DNA of 64,000 bases, taken from Burkholderia cepacia GG4. Its GTDB lineage: Bacteria > Pseudomonadota > Gammaproteobacteria > Burkholderiales > Burkholderiaceae. Both the position numbers and the translations under genes were made by a program. Positions 11,463 to 21,597 of this stretch are shown piece by piece. The stretch is taken from assembly GCF_000292915.1 (NCBI RefSeq), contig NC_018513.1, forward strand, positions 1,550,001 to 1,614,000, read 5' to 3'. Numbering within the stretch: position 1 is the stretch's first letter; each line of letters starts with the position of its first letter. Below the pieces are notes generated by a model. It was not told the origin of the DNA. It made no database searches and saw only the letters and a program-made list of their open reading frames with translations.

Positions 11463-11592
11463 CCGAAACCATGCGAGACCACGAACCGGGCACGGCCAGC
11501 GCATCCGGCCCGGTTTGCCAGACTGGGCCGCGCGGCGGCCCGCTTCAGCCTTTGCATCACCACCGCGCAGCCTCTGCGTGAGACGAACCATC

Positions 11593-12060
11593 ATGAGCAC
11601 TGAAAAAATCAATCTCGACATCCACAAGATCCTCACGCTGCTGCCGCATCGCTACCCGATTCTGCTCGTCGACCGCGTGCTCGAACTCGAGCCGCACAAG
11701 GGGATCAAGGCGCTGAAGAACGTGTCGATCAACGAGCCGTTCTTCCAGGGGCACTTCCCGAAGCGGCCGGTGATGCCGGGCGTGCTGATCCTCGAGGCGC
11801 TCGCTCAGGCGGCCGCGCTGCTGACCTTCGCGGAAGAGCAGCCGAAGGATCCGGAAAACACGCTGTACTACTTCGTCGGCATCGACGGCGCGCGCTTCAA
11901 GCGCGTGGTCGAACCGGGCGATCAGCTGATTCTGAACGTGACGTTCGAACGCTACATCCGCGGCATCTGGAAGTTCAAGGCGGTGGCGGAAGTGGACGGC
12001 AAGGTGGCGGCGGAAGCCGAACTGATGTGCACGGTCAAGACGGCCGACGCGGCGCCCTGA
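11593..12060 (+). CDS. fabZ: 3-hydroxyacyl-[ACP] dehydratase FabZ
   Basis: Hot-dog fold enzyme that dehydrates 3-hydroxyacyl-ACP in fatty acid elongation and competes with LpxA/LpxD for hydroxyacyl-ACP, which explains its place between lpxD and lpxA. Catalytic His54 lies in [12 protein letters not shown] and Glu68 in [10 protein letters not shown]. The [15 protein letters not shown]-terminal motif is also present. The start is ATG 11593 ([14 protein letters not shown]), 155 residues. The 130-base gap after lpxD is unusually long for this cluster and holds nothing recognisable. Confidence 0.96.
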
Positions 12061-12127
12061 GCGACGCGGCACGCATGGGTAACGTAACGCGGGCAACGCG
12101 ACACATCACATCGAGAGGCAACGGCGC

Positions 12128-12916
12128 ATGACCAGGATTCATCCTACCGCGATTGTCGAACCGGGTGCACAGATCGACGAGTCCGTCGAGATCGGGCCGT
12201 ACGCGATCGTCGGGCCGCACGTGACGATCGGCGCGCGCACGACGATCGGCTCGCACAGCGTGATCGAAGGTCACACGACGCTCGGCGAGGACAACCGCAT
12301 CGGCCATTACGCGTCGGTCGGCGGACGTCCGCAGGACATGAAGTACAAGGACGAGCCGACCAGGCTCGTGATCGGCAACCGCAACACGATCCGCGAATTC
12401 ACGACGATCCACACGGGCACCGTGCAGGACGTCGGCGTGACGACGCTCGGCGACGACAACTGGATCATGGCCTATGTGCACATCGGACATGACTGCCGGA
12501 TCGGCAACAACGTGATCCTGTCGAGCAACGCGCAGATGGCCGGTCACGTCGAGATCGGCGACTGGGCGATCGTCGGCGGGATGTCGGGCGTGCACCAGTT
12601 CGTGCGGATAGGCGCACACTCGATGCTGGGCGGCGCCTCGGCGCTCGTGCAGGACGTGCCGCCGTTCGTGATCGCAGCCGGCAACAAGGCCGAGCCGCAC
12701 GGCATCAACGTCGAAGGCCTGCGCCGGCGCGGTTTCTCGCCCGACGCGATCTCGGCCCTGCGCAGCGCGTACCGCCTGCTGTACAAGAACGGCCTGTCGC
12801 TCGAGGAAGCGAAGGTGCAGTTGCGCGAGCTGGCGGGGGCGGGCGGCGAAGGCGACGCGGCGGTCACCGCGCTCGTCGAGTTCATCGACGCGTCCCAACG
12901 CGGCATCATTCGCTAA
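12128..12916 (+). CDS. lpxA: UDP-N-acetylglucosamine acyltransferase
   Basis: First step of lipid A synthesis: a trimeric left-handed beta-helix enzyme that acylates UDP-GlcNAc at the 3-OH. N-terminal hexapeptide repeats begin at [18 protein letters not shown]. The catalytic His121 lies in [13 protein letters not shown], and the helical C-terminal part starts around [11 protein letters not shown]. The length of 262 residues is typical. It sits 67 bases after fabZ and 3 bases before lpxB, so fabZ-lpxA-lpxB are likely one transcript. Confidence 0.97.
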   Translation: MTRIHPTAIVEPGAQIDESVEIGPYAIVGPHVTIGARTTIGSHSVIEGHTTLGEDNRIGHYASVGGRPQDMKYKDEPTRLVIGNRNTIREFTTIHTGTVQDVGVTTLGDDNWIMAYVHIGHDCRIGNNVILSSNAQMAGHVEIGDWAIVGGMSGVHQFVRIGAHSMLGGASALVQDVPPFVIAAGNKAEPHGINVEGLRRRGFSPDAISALRSAYRLLYKNGLSLEEAKVQLRELAGAGGEGDAAVTALVEFIDASQRGIIR

Positions 12917-12919
12917 GCG

Positions 12920-14089
12920 ATGTCGCTCCCGACCAATCAGCTCCGGCTCGCAATGGTGGCCGGCGAGCCGTCGGGCGATCTGCTCGCGGCGTCGCTGCTC
13001 GGCGGGCTTCAAGAGCGGCTGCCCGCGTCGACCCGCTACTACGGGATCGGCGGGCAGCGGATGCTTGCGCACGGCTTCGACTCGCACTGGCAGATGGACA
13101 AGCTGACGGTGCGCGGCTACGTCGAGGCGCTGGGCCAGATCCCCGAGATCCTGCGGATTCGCGGCGAACTGAAGCGCCAGCTGCTCGCCGAGCGGCCGGA
13201 TGCGTTCATCGGCGTCGACGCGCCCGATTTCAATTTCAACGTGGAACAGGCCGCGCGCGACGCGGGCATTCCGTCGATCCACTTCGTGTGCCCGTCGATC
13301 TGGGCGTGGCGCGGCGGCCGGATCAAGAAGATCGCGAAGTCCGTCGACCACATGCTGTGCCTGTTCCCGTTCGAACCGGCGATTCTCGACAAGGCGGGCG
13401 TCGCGTCGACGTATGTCGGCCATCCGCTCGCCGACGAGATTCCGCTCGAGCCCGACACGCACGGCGCGCGCATCGCGCTCGGCCTGCCTGCCGACGGCCC
13501 CGTGATCGCGGTGCTGCCGGGCAGCCGGCGCTCGGAGATCGGGCTGATCGGTCCGACCTTCTTCGCGGCGATGGCGCTGATGCAGCAGCGCGAGCCCGGC
13601 GTGCGGTTCGTGATGCCGGCGGCGACGCCTGCGTTGCGCGAGCTGCTGCAACCGCTCGTCGATGCGCATCCGCAACTCGCGCTGACGATCACCGACGGCC
13701 GCTCGCAGGTCGCGATGACGGCCGCTGACGCAATCCTCGTGAAGAGCGGCACCGTCACGCTGGAAGCCGCGCTGCTGAAGAAACCGATGGTGATCTCGTA
13801 CAAGGTGCCCTGGCTGACCGGGCAGATCATGCGCCGGCAGGGTTATCTGCCGTACGTCGGCTTGCCGAACATCCTGGCGGGGCGCTTCGTCGTGCCCGAG
13901 CTGCTGCAGCATTTCGCGACGCCCGAGGCGCTCGCCGATGCGACGCTCACGCAGCTGCGCGACGACGCGAACCGCCGCACGCTGACCGAAGTCTTTACCG
14001 AAATGCATCTTTCGCTGCGGCAGAACACGGCCGCGAAGGCCGCCGAAGCGGTCGTGCGCGTGCTCGAGCAACGCAAGGGGCGCGCATGA
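12920..14089 (+). CDS. lpxB: Lipid-A-disaccharide synthase
   Basis: GT19 glycosyltransferase that joins lipid X and UDP-2,3-diacylglucosamine into the beta-1,6 disaccharide at the inner face of the inner membrane. The N-terminal [14 protein letters not shown] is the family signature. [25 protein letters not shown] and [20 protein letters not shown] mark the donor and acceptor site. It has 389 residues. It starts 3 bases after the lpxA stop and overlaps rnhB by 4 bases (ATGA). Confidence 0.97.
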   Translation: MSLPTNQLRLAMVAGEPSGDLLAASLLGGLQERLPASTRYYGIGGQRMLAHGFDSHWQMDKLTVRGYVEALGQIPEILRIRGELKRQLLAERPDAFIGVDAPDFNFNVEQAARDAGIPSIHFVCPSIWAWRGGRIKKIAKSVDHMLCLFPFEPAILDKAGVASTYVGHPLADEIPLEPDTHGARIALGLPADGPVIAVLPGSRRSEIGLIGPTFFAAMALMQQREPGVRFVMPAATPALRELLQPLVDAHPQLALTITDGRSQVAMTAADAILVKSGTVTLEAALLKKPMVISYKVPWLTGQIMRRQGYLPYVGLPNILAGRFVVPELLQHFATPEALADATLTQLRDDANRRTLTEVFTEMHLSLRQNTAAKAAEAVVRVLEQRKGRA

Positions 14090-14730
14090 CGGCAGCCCGT
14101 GCACCACGCCGTCGCGCGTCGATCGACGTGCAGGGCGGCTTCGATTTCAGCCGGCCCGACGAGATCGTCTGCGGCGTCGACGAAGCCGGCCGCGGCCCGC
14201 TCGCGGGGCCGGTCGTGGCCGCCGCGGTGATCCTCGATCCCGCGCAGCCGATCGACGGGCTCGACGATTCGAAGGCGCTGTCCGCAAAAAAGCGCGACGC
14301 GCTGTACGAACTGATCGTCGCGCGTTCGCGCGCGTATTGCATCGCGTCGGCCAGCGTCGACGAGATCGATACGCTCAACATCCTGCACGCGACGATGCTC
14401 GCGATGAAGCGGGCCGTCGAAGGCCTGTCGGTGCTGCCGACGCTGGCGCAGATCGACGGCAATCGTTGCCCGACGCTGACGGTGCGCGCCGAAGCGATCG
14501 TGAGCGGCGACGCGCTCGTGCCGAGCATCTCGGCCGCGTCGATTCTCGCGAAGGTCACGCGCGACCGCATGCTGGTCGACCTGCATGAACGCTTCCCGGT
14601 GTACGGCTTCAACGTGCACGCCGGGTACGGCACCGCGAAACACCTCGCCGCGCTGCGCGAGCACGGCCCGTGCGAAGCGCATCGGCGCACGTTCGCACCC
14701 GTGCGCGCGGCACTAGACCTGATTCGATGA
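14086..14730 (+). CDS. rnhB: Ribonuclease HII
   Basis: Removes single ribonucleotides and RNA from RNA/DNA hybrids. Active-site acids Asp32-Glu33 are in [16 protein letters not shown] and Asp124 in QIDGNRCP; the [12 protein letters not shown] segment and the GYGTAKHL segment are typical. The length is 214 residues. ATG overlaps the lpxB stop, and its own stop overlaps the start of the methyltransferase gene (ATGA at 14727-14730), so lpxB-rnhB-methyltransferase are translationally coupled. Confidence 0.96.
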   Translation: MTAARAPRRRASIDVQGGFDFSRPDEIVCGVDEAGRGPLAGPVVAAAVILDPAQPIDGLDDSKALSAKKRDALYELIVARSRAYCIASASVDEIDTLNILHATMLAMKRAVEGLSVLPTLAQIDGNRCPTLTVRAEAIVSGDALVPSISAASILAKVTRDRMLVDLHERFPVYGFNVHAGYGTAKHLAALREHGPCEAHRRTFAPVRAALDLIR

Positions 14731-15509
14731 AAAGCATTACTTCCCGCGACAACCCGCTGTACAAGCGCCTGAAGGCGCTCGCGGGTTCGACGTCCCAGCA
14801 GCGCCGCGGCGGCCAGGCGCTGCTCGAAGGGTTCCACCTCGCCAGCGCATATCTCGATACGGGCGCCACGCCCGAGCTGTGCGTCGCAACCGAAGGTGCG
14901 CTCGCGCACGCCGAAGCGCAGGCGATCATCGCGCGCGTCGACGTACAGCGTGTGGTCACGCTGCCGGACGCGCTGTTCGGGCAGCTGTCGAACGTGGTCA
15001 GCGGCGTCGGTTTCCTGCTGCTCGTCGACCGCCCCGCGCAGCCGCTGCCCGAGCGCGTCACGCATACGTCGATCGTGCTCGACGGTGTGCAGGACGCCGG
15101 CAACGTCGGTTCGATCCTGCGCAGCGCCGCGGCGGCCGGCGTGCGGCACGTATTCTGCGCGCCGGGCACCGCCTACGCATGGTCGTCGAAGGTGCTGCGT
15201 TCGGGGATGGGCGCGCATTTCCTGCTGTCGATTCACGAAGACGTCGAGCCGGACGCGCTCGCCGGACGGCTCGATGTGCCGGTCGCGCTGACGGATTCGC
15301 ACGGCGCGCAGGCGATCTACGACTGCGACCTGGCCGGGCCGGTGGCATGGGTGTTCGGCAACGAGGGTGCCGGCGTGTCGGCGTTCTGGCGCGATGCGGC
15401 CACGCATCGCGTGACGATTCCGCAGCCGGGCGGAATGGAGTCGCTGAACGTCGCCGCGGCGGCGGCGGTATGCCTGTTCGAGCAGGTGCGGCAGCAGCGG
15501 CGCGCATGA
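14727..15509 (+). CDS. TrmH/SpoU-family RNA 2'-O-methyltransferase
   Basis: SPOUT-fold enzyme that methylates a ribose in tRNA or rRNA using SAM. An N-terminal substrate-binding domain (about 1-95) precedes the SpoU catalytic domain. Its motifs are clear: [20 protein letters not shown] (motif 1), [10 protein letters not shown] (motif 2) and [18 protein letters not shown] (motif 3). The length is 260 residues. Start at ATG 14727, overlapping the rnhB stop; the frame is open a little further upstream but only over rnhB. The RNA target cannot be told from sequence; RlmB or a TsnR-like function are alternatives. Confidence 0.9.
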   Translation: MKSITSRDNPLYKRLKALAGSTSQQRRGGQALLEGFHLASAYLDTGATPELCVATEGALAHAEAQAIIARVDVQRVVTLPDALFGQLSNVVSGVGFLLLVDRPAQPLPERVTHTSIVLDGVQDAGNVGSILRSAAAAGVRHVFCAPGTAYAWSSKVLRSGMGAHFLLSIHEDVEPDALAGRLDVPVALTDSHGAQAIYDCDLAGPVAWVFGNEGAGVSAFWRDAATHRVTIPQPGGMESLNVAAAAAVCLFEQVRQQRRA

Positions 15510-15551
15510 CGCCGTGCCGCGCGGCGTTGCCCGCGCGCATCCCGCGCCACG

Positions 15552-15578
15552 AAAAAAGCCGCGTTCGACGCGGCTTTT
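15552..15578. terminator. Bidirectional terminator between convergent genes
   Basis: AAAAAAGCCGCG, loop TTCGA, CGCGGCTTTTT. A and T runs flank the stem on both sides, so it can end transcription of the methyltransferase gene (+) and of ppsR (-), which converge here. Confidence 0.85.
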
Positions 15579-15619
15579 TGTTGTCCACGGCGGTCTCGCG
15601 GCCGCCGGTGTGCCAGCCG

Positions 15620-16435
15620 TCAGTACGACTGCCGGTCGAGGCGGATTTCCTGCAGGATCGTCGTCGCGATTTCCTCGATCGACTTGTGCGTCGACGACAG
15701 CCACTTGATCCCTTCGCGGCGCATCATCGCCTCGGCCTCGTTGATCTCGTAGCGGCAGTTTTCCGGCGCCGCGTACTTGCTGCCCGGACGGCGCTCGTTG
15801 CGGATCTCCGACAGGCGCTGCGGGTCGATCGACAGCCCGAACAGCTTGTCGCGATGCGGCGACAGCGCCGACGGCAGCTTGCCGCGCTCGAAGTCTTCCG
15901 GAATCAGCGGATAGTTGGCGGCCTTCACGCCGTACTGCATCGCGAGATACAGGCTCGTCGGCGTCTTGCCGCTGCGCGACACGCCGACCAGGATCACGTC
16001 GGCTTCCGACAGGTTGCGGTTCGACTGGCCGTCGTCGTGTGCGAGCGAGAAGTTGATCGCCTCGATTCGCGTCTTGTATTCCTCGGTATCGGCGTTCTGG
16101 TGGCCGCGGCCCATCGCATGGCTCGACTTCAGCTCCAGTTCCTGCTCGAGCGGCTCGACGAAGCGCTGGAACATGTCGAGCACGAGCGCGTTCGAGCGCT
16201 TGACGATGTCGTTCGACTCGCTGTCGACGAGCGTCGTGAACACGATCGCGCGGCGGCCATCATGCACCGCGGCGTCGTTGATCTTCTCGACGGTCGCATA
16301 GGCTTTTTCGAGCGAGTCGACGAACGGCACGCGCACGAGGCGGAATTTCTGGTCGAACTGGGAGAGGATCGAGTGCGCGAATGTTTCGGCAGTGATCCCG
16401 GTGCCGTCGGAGACGATGAAAACGGTAGGCAGCAT
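15620..16435 (-). CDS. ppsR: PEP synthase regulatory protein (kinase/pyrophosphorylase)
   Basis: DUF299-family bifunctional enzyme that inactivates PEP synthase by ADP-dependent phosphorylation and reactivates it by Pi-dependent pyrophosphorylysis. The start is MLPTVFIVSDGTG at 16435, giving 271 residues. The P-loop-like GVSRSGKT at 151-158 and the following YLAMQYGVKAANYPL are diagnostic. It is divergent from ppsA, its expected target. The frame extends upstream to 16627, but without family similarity. Confidence 0.94.
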   Translation of the reverse strand: MLPTVFIVSDGTGITAETFAHSILSQFDQKFRLVRVPFVDSLEKAYATVEKINDAAVHDGRRAIVFTTLVDSESNDIVKRSNALVLDMFQRFVEPLEQELELKSSHAMGRGHQNADTEEYKTRIEAINFSLAHDDGQSNRNLSEADVILVGVSRSGKTPTSLYLAMQYGVKAANYPLIPEDFERGKLPSALSPHRDKLFGLSIDPQRLSEIRNERRPGSKYAAPENCRYEINEAEAMMRREGIKWLSSTHKSIEEIATTILQEIRLDRQSY

Positions 16436-16811
16436 GAATCTGGGCGTCGAGCGTGAAGGGCGGTTGCGCGGACGGCTGGAGGTTCGCCTCCAGACGCAGT
16501 GACAAGGTCGCGCCACATCCGGCAGCCGGCACGGTAGAATAGCGGCAACCTGTTGGATAAGCAATTGCGGGGGCAGGGTGCGAACGGCACCCCGGGCTCG
16601 CCGTGATCGATCGAAAATTCCCGGCAAGTTCGGCGATTCGTCTGAATATATCGCCCTTCTGCCGGGATTTTTGCAAATCGGGTCGGAAGATTCTCCGCCG
16701 CTGCGATTGTTTATCTAACAGGTTGCGCAAGACGCGCCGCGCCTTTTTGCAAGCGCCCGCGTCCGAGCCCACTTGCGCAATCGAGCATTTTTTTCACACT
16801 TAGGGGCTTGT
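16436..16811. other. Divergent ppsR-ppsA control region
   Basis: A 376-base gap with no convincing gene; short open frames here lack family sense. It is more A/T-rich than its flanks. It holds two identical 8-base palindromes TTGCGCAA at 16723-16730 and 16773-16780, whose repeat distance is 50 bases (about five helical turns), both on the ppsA side. Clear -35/-10 pairs could not be fixed by eye. Confidence 0.6.
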
Positions 16812-19211
16812 ATGACTAACGCAGCAAACGTCGCAAAGGACCAGGCGTATGTAATCCCGTTCGAGCAGTTGCGGATGACCGATGTGGAGATCGTGGGCGG
16901 CAAGAATGCGTCGCTCGGCGAGATGATCAGCCAGCTTTCCGAAGCAGGCGTTCGCGTACCCACCGGTTTCGCCACGACCGCGCTCGCATTCCGCGACTTC
17001 CTCAAGCACAACGATCTGACCGATCGCATCGCCAAGCGTCTCGAGTCGCTCGACATCGACGACGTGAAGGCGCTCGCCGAAGCCGGTGCCGAAATCCGCA
17101 AGTGGATCGTCGACGCACCGATGCAGGCGCGTCTTGAGGAGGAAATCCGCGCACAGTTCGAAATCCTGAAGAACGGCTCGCCAGGCGAGCTGTCGTTCGC
17201 CGTGCGTTCGTCCGCGACCGCGGAAGACCTGCCCGACGCATCGTTCGCTGGCCAGCAGGAGTCGTATCTGAACGTCGTCGGCATCGACGACGTGCTCGAC
17301 CGCATGAAGCACGTGTTCGCGTCGCTGTACAACGACCGCGCGATCTCGTATCGCGTGCACAAGGGCTTCACGCACGCCGAGGTCGCACTGTCGGCCGGCG
17401 TGCAGCGCATGGTCCGCTCGGACGTCGGCGCGGCCGGCGTCATGTTCACGATCGACACCGAATCGGGCTTCAAGGACGCCGTGTTCATCACGTCGAGCTA
17501 CGGCCTGGGCGAAACCGTCGTGCAGGGTGCCGTGAACCCGGACGAGTTCTACGTGTTCAAGACGACGCTCGCGCAGGACAAGTACCCGATCATCCGCCGC
17601 TCGATCGGCTCGAAGCTGATCAAGATGGAATTCACGCAGCCGGGCGAGCCGGGCCGCGTGAAGACGGTCGACGTGCCGCACGAGCAGCGCAACCGCTACT
17701 CGATCACCGACGAAGACGTGATCGAGCTCGCGAAGTACGCGGTCATCATCGAGAAGCACTACCAGCGTCCGATGGACATCGAGTGGGGCAAGGACGGCCG
17801 CGACGGCAAGATCTTCATCCTGCAGGCACGTCCGGAAACGGTGAAGAGCCAGGCAACCGGCAAGGCCGAGCAGCGCTTCAAGCTGAAGGGCCAGTCGCAG
17901 GTGCTGGCGACGGGTCGCGCGATCGGCCAGAAGATCGGCGCGGGCCCCGTGCGCGTGATCCAGGATCCGTCGGAAATGGAACGCGTGCAGCCGGGCGACG
18001 TGCTGGTGGCGGACATGACCGACCCGAACTGGGAGCCGGTGATGAAGCGTGCGGCTGCGATCGTCACGAACCGTGGCGGCCGCACCTGCCACGCGGCGAT
18101 CATCGCGCGTGAGCTCGGCGTGCCGGCAGTCGTCGGCTGCGGCGACGCGACCGACATCCTGAAGGATGGCGCGCTCGTCACCGTGTCGTGCGCGGAAGGC
18201 GACGAAGGCAAGATCTACGACGGCCTGCTCGAGACGGAAGTCACGGAAGTGCAGCGCGGCGAACTGCCGGAAATCCCGGTCAAGATCATGATGAACGTCG
18301 GCAACCCGCAGCTCGCGTTCGACTTCTCGCAACTGCCGAACGGTGGTGTTGGCCTCGCGCGTCTCGAGTTCATCATCAACAACAACATCGGCGTGCACCC
18401 GAAGGCGATTCTCGAGTACCCGAACATCGACCAGGACCTGAAGAAGGCGGTCGAGAGCGTGGCGCGCGGTCACGCATCGCCGCGCCAGTTCTACGTCGAC
18501 AAGCTGACGGAGGGTGTTGCGACGATCGCTGCGGCGTTCTATCCGAAGCCCGTGATCGTGCGTCTGTCCGACTTCAAGTCGAACGAGTACAAGAAGCTGA
18601 TCGGCGGTTCGCGCTACGAGCCGGACGAGGAAAACCCGATGCTGGGCTTCCGCGGCGCGTCGCGCTACATCGCTGAAGACTTCGCGCAGGCGTTCGAGAT
18701 GGAGTGCCGTGCACTGAAGCGCGTGCGCGACGAGATGGGCCTGACCAATGTCGAAATCATGGTGCCGTTCGTGCGGACCGTGAAGCAGGCGGAGCGTGTC
18801 GTCGGCCTGCTCGAGAAGTTCGGCCTGAAGCGCGGCGAAAACGGCCTGCGCCTCGTGATGATGTGTGAAGTCCCGACCAACGCGATCCTCGCCGAAGAGT
18901 TCCTCGAGCACTTCGACGGTTTCTCGATCGGTTCGAACGACCTCACGCAGCTCACGCTCGGCCTCGACCGCGACTCGGGCATGGAACTGCTGGCCGTCGA
19001 CTTCGACGAACGCGACCCGGCCGTCAAGTTCCTGCTGAAGCGTGCGATCGATACCTGCCGCAGGATGGGCAAGTACGTCGGCATCTGCGGCCAGGGCCCG
19101 TCCGATCACCCGGACTTCGCTCAATGGCTGACCGACGAAGGCATCGTGTCGATCTCGCTGAACCCCGACACGATCATCGATACGTGGCAGGCGCTGGCCA
19201 ACCGGAAGTAA
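16812..19211 (+). CDS. ppsA: Phosphoenolpyruvate synthase
   Basis: Makes PEP, AMP and Pi from pyruvate, ATP and water in gluconeogenesis. Domains in order: N-terminal ATP-grasp PPDK domain ([15 protein letters not shown] near 30; [20 protein letters not shown]), the swivelling phospho-His domain with GGRTCHAAI (His427), and the C-terminal PEP/pyruvate barrel ([24 protein letters not shown]). The length is 799 residues. Start at ATG 16812 ([14 protein letters not shown]); the frame is open 39 bases further, but this is the usual N-terminus. Opposite ppsR; followed by a strong terminator. Confidence 0.97.
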   Translation: MTNAANVAKDQAYVIPFEQLRMTDVEIVGGKNASLGEMISQLSEAGVRVPTGFATTALAFRDFLKHNDLTDRIAKRLESLDIDDVKALAEAGAEIRKWIVDAPMQARLEEEIRAQFEILKNGSPGELSFAVRSSATAEDLPDASFAGQQESYLNVVGIDDVLDRMKHVFASLYNDRAISYRVHKGFTHAEVALSAGVQRMVRSDVGAAGVMFTIDTESGFKDAVFITSSYGLGETVVQGAVNPDEFYVFKTTLAQDKYPIIRRSIGSKLIKMEFTQPGEPGRVKTVDVPHEQRNRYSITDEDVIELAKYAVIIEKHYQRPMDIEWGKDGRDGKIFILQARPETVKSQATGKAEQRFKLKGQSQVLATGRAIGQKIGAGPVRVIQDPSEMERVQPGDVLVADMTDPNWEPVMKRAAAIVTNRGGRTCHAAIIARELGVPAVVGCGDATDILKDGALVTVSCAEGDEGKIYDGLLETEVTEVQRGELPEIPVKIMMNVGNPQLAFDFSQLPNGGVGLARLEFIINNNIGVHPKAILEYPNIDQDLKKAVESVARGHASPRQFYVDKLTEGVATIAAAFYPKPVIVRLSDFKSNEYKKLIGGSRYEPDEENPMLGFRGASRYIAEDFAQAFEMECRALKRVRDEMGLTNVEIMVPFVRTVKQAERVVGLLEKFGLKRGENGLRLVMMCEVPTNAILAEEFLEHFDGFSIGSNDLTQLTLGLDRDSGMELLAVDFDERDPAVKFLLKRAIDTCRRMGKYVGICGQGPSDHPDFAQWLTDEGIVSISLNPDTIIDTWQALANRK

Positions 19212-19287
19212 CGGTCGGTCATGCATCGTCGACGAAAGGGCGGCTCGCCGCTCTTTCGGTGAAGGCAAAATGCAAGGTTCGTGCTAT

Positions 19288-19321
19288 AAACACCCCGGTA
19301 AGCACCGGGGTGTTTTTTTTT
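19288..19321 (+). terminator. ppsA terminator
   Basis: AAACACCCCGGT, loop AAGC, ACCGGGGTG followed by nine T. Twelve-base stem and long U tract: a textbook intrinsic terminator 76 bases after ppsA. Confidence 0.93.
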
Positions 19322-19413
19322 GCCGGTCCGGGCCGCCCCAAGCGTGCCGCCGCTCGCTCGGGAGCAGGCGCAGCGAATATAGTGAGCATGGGGGCGTTTT
19401 TCTGGAGACCACA

Positions 19414-19848
19414 ATGATGTCGGGGCATCTGTTCTGGTGGGTCGGAGTCGGCGTGCTGGTCGTCGCCGAATTGCTGACCGGTACGTTCTATCTGCTGATG
19501 ATCGCGCTCGGCTTTCTCGCGGGCGGGTTGCTGCAGTTCGCGGGCTTCGCGCCGCACGTGCAGATCGGTGCGGCCGCCGCGGTCGCGATCATCGCGATGA
19601 TCGTGCTGCGCCGCTCGGGGCTTGGGCGCAAGCAGAAGCGCGACACGTCGACGAATCCGGACGTCAATCTCGATATCGGCGCGACCGTCACGGTCGACGC
19701 GTGGCGTGACGGCCGCGCGCGCGTGCAGTATCGCGGCGCCGACTGGGACGTCGAGCTCGCGGCCGGCGAGCGCGATGATGCGCGCGTGTATCAGGTGAGT
19801 GCCGTGCGCGGCAACAGTCTCGTCGTCGTAGCGAAACCCGCGGGCTAA
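19414..19848 (+). CDS. NfeD-like membrane protein
   Basis: Short NfeD-family protein, usually paired with a stomatin/SPFH protein and thought to act in membrane microdomain upkeep. Two or three hydrophobic segments (about 1-75, including FWWVGVGVLVVAELLTG) are followed by a soluble C-terminal OB-fold-like domain (GATVTVDAWRDGRARVQYRG). The length is 144 residues. Start chosen at ATG 19414, with GGAG at 19404-19407; ATG 19417 is equally possible. The frame is open back to 19270 but crosses the ppsA terminator. The SPFH gene follows 32 bases later. Confidence 0.85.
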   Translation: MMSGHLFWWVGVGVLVVAELLTGTFYLLMIALGFLAGGLLQFAGFAPHVQIGAAAAVAIIAMIVLRRSGLGRKQKRDTSTNPDVNLDIGATVTVDAWRDGRARVQYRGADWDVELAAGERDDARVYQVSAVRGNSLVVVAKPAG

Positions 19849-19880
19849 TCGTCCACTGAAAAACAAGGAGGGAACACTTC

Positions 19881-20816
19881 ATGGATTCGCTGATCATCTG
19901 GGTCGTCCTGCTCGTCATCGCCATCGTGATCGTGTCGAAGACGGTGAAGATCGTGCCGCAGCAGCATGCCTGGGTACTCGAACGCTTCGGGCGCTATCAC
20001 GCGACGCTGTCGCCCGGTCTCAATATCGTGCTGCCGTTCGTCGACCGGATCGCCTACCGCCATGTGCTGAAGGAAATTCCGCTCGACGTGCCGAGCCAGG
20101 TCTGCATCACGCGGGACAATACGCAATTGCAGGTCGACGGCGTGCTGTACTTCCAGGTGACCGATCCGATGAAGGCGTCATACGGCTCGAGCAACTTCGT
20201 GCTCGCGATCACGCAGCTCGCGCAGACGACGCTGCGCTCGGTGGTCGGCAAGCTCGAACTCGACAAGACCTTCGAGGAGCGCGACTTCATCAACCACAAT
20301 ATCGTGTCGGCGCTCGACCAGGCCGCCGCGAACTGGGGCGTGAAAGTGCTGCGTTACGAGATCAAGGATCTGACGCCGCCGAAGGAAATCCTGCACGCGA
20401 TGCAGGCGCAGATCACCGCGGAGCGCGAGAAGCGCGCGCTGATCGCGGCGTCCGAAGGCCGCAAGCAGGAGCAGATCAACCTCGCGTCGGGTGCGCGTGA
20501 AGCGGCCATCCAGAAGTCCGAGGGCGAGCGGCAGGCCGCGATCAACCAGGCGCAGGGCGAGGCCGCTGCGATTCTGGCGGTGGCCGAGGCGAACGCGCAG
20601 GCGATCCAGAAGATCGCGAACGCGATCCAGTCGCAGGGCGGGATGGATGCGGTGAACCTGAAGGTTGCCGAGCAGTATGTCGGCGCGTTCTCGAATCTCG
20701 CGAAGCAGGGCAACACGCTGATCGTGCCGTCGAACCTGTCGGATCTCGGCACCGCGATCTCGTCGGCGTTGACGATCGTCAAGAATGCGGGGGCGGCCTC
20801 GGGCGGGAAGGCCTGA
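19881..20816 (+). CDS. SPFH/stomatin-band 7 membrane protein (QmcA-like)
   Basis: One N-terminal transmembrane helix (LIIWVVLLVIAIVIV) anchors an SPFH/band 7 domain. Typical stretches are VPQQHAWVLERFGRYHATLSPG, RDNTQLQVDGVLYFQVTD and RSVVGKLELDKTFEER. An Ala/Glu-rich coiled coil (about 180-250, REKRALIAASEGRKQEQ) and a short Gly/Ala tail follow. The length is 311 residues. A clear AAGGAGG (19865-19871) precedes the ATG. It pairs with the NfeD gene upstream, the common pairing. The likely role is as an oligomeric scaffold or FtsH-related regulator in the inner membrane; the exact role is unknown. Confidence 0.9.
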   Translation: MDSLIIWVVLLVIAIVIVSKTVKIVPQQHAWVLERFGRYHATLSPGLNIVLPFVDRIAYRHVLKEIPLDVPSQVCITRDNTQLQVDGVLYFQVTDPMKASYGSSNFVLAITQLAQTTLRSVVGKLELDKTFEERDFINHNIVSALDQAAANWGVKVLRYEIKDLTPPKEILHAMQAQITAEREKRALIAASEGRKQEQINLASGAREAAIQKSEGERQAAINQAQGEAAAILAVAEANAQAIQKIANAIQSQGGMDAVNLKVAEQYVGAFSNLAKQGNTLIVPSNLSDLGTAISSALTIVKNAGAASGGKA

Positions 20817-21001
20817 GTCGGCCGTACGCGATGCGCGGCGGGCCGCCGCGTGCGATCGATGTGCGGCGAATCGTCGCGCAGCCGGAGCTCGGACGAGGCC
20901 AGTGGCACCTTTCTTCGGCCGCGGCAGACGGCATGGCGTACCGAAAGCTGCCCGAGCCGCCGCCGGGCGGCCTGCATCGGCGAATCACATAGCCCAAAGC
21001 A

Positions 21002-21028
21002 ACACGGCCCGCTGCGAGCGGGCCGTGT
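21002..21028 (-). terminator. smpB downstream hairpin
   Basis: ACACGGCCCGCT, loop GCG, AGCGGGCCGTGT: a perfect 12-base stem between the convergent SPFH and smpB genes. On the minus strand it is followed by TGCTTTGG, a weak T run, so its strength as a terminator is uncertain. Confidence 0.65.
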
Positions 21029-21052
21029 CGTTTGCGTGGCAGGTTGCGGGCG

Positions 21053-21499
21053 TCAGGTGCCGGCGCGCATGATGCGCGCCTTCTCGCGTTCCCAGTCGCG
21101 CTTCTTCTCGGTTTCGCGCTTGTCGTGCAGCTTCTTGCCCTTCGCGAGCGCGATGTCGCACTTCACGCGACCGCCCTTGTAGTGGAAGTTCAGCGGCACG
21201 AGCGTGTAGCCACGCTGCTCGACCTTGCCGATCAGTTTCTTGATTTCCTCGCGGTGCAGCAGCAGCTTGCGCGTGCGAACCGGGTCGGGCGTGATGTGCG
21301 TCGAGGCTTCGGGCAGCGGGCTGATATGGGTACCGATCAGGAAGATTTCGCCGCTCTTCACAACGACGTAACCTTCCCGGATCTGGCCGCGCCCGGCGCG
21401 CAGCGCCTTGACTTCCCAGCCCTCGAGCACGAGCCCCGCCTCGTAGCGTTCCTCGATGTGATAATCGAAGTGCGCTTTCCTGTTGTCGATGATGCTCAT
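21053..21499 (-). CDS. smpB: SsrA-binding protein
   Basis: Binds tmRNA and brings it to stalled ribosomes for trans-translation. The sequence has the N-terminal [35 protein letters not shown], and the basic C-terminal tail ([17 protein letters not shown]) that enters the decoding site. The length is 148 residues. It is divergent from ratA. The tmRNA gene itself is not in the window. A palindromic AT-rich element at 21522-21537 may carry its -10. Confidence 0.96.
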   Translation of the reverse strand: MSIIDNRKAHFDYHIEERYEAGLVLEGWEVKALRAGRGQIREGYVVVKSGEIFLIGTHISPLPEASTHITPDPVRTRKLLLHREEIKKLIGKVEQRGYTLVPLNFHYKGGRVKCDIALAKGKKLHDKRETEKKRDWEREKARIMRAGT

Positions 21500-21521
21500 G
21501 AAAGGATCGGGCCAACTCGTT

Positions 21522-21537
21522 TAAAATCACGATTTTA
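21522..21537. promoter_or_regulatory. Palindromic AT-rich element between smpB and ratA
   Basis: TAAAATC-AC-GATTTTA is a perfect 7-base inverted repeat. Each arm reads TAAAAT on its own strand, so it could supply back-to-back -10 elements for the two divergent genes. On the minus strand it reads TGCTAAAAT, an extended -10 for smpB. No good -35 is seen on either side, so this is tentative. Confidence 0.4.
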
Positions 21538-21597
21538 GCAAAGCGGGGCGGGAATCGCCCGGCTTGCGTTCTCACCTTAAGCGATGCCGCGCGATTT

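Noticed and set aside
16436..16627. N-terminal extension of ppsR to 16627.
   Set aside because: The extra 64 residues are unlike the family and would run through the control region of ppsA.
16800..19268. A minus-strand frame of about 820 codons covering ppsA.
   Set aside because: It exactly mirrors ppsA, which has unmistakable motifs; the antisense product has none.
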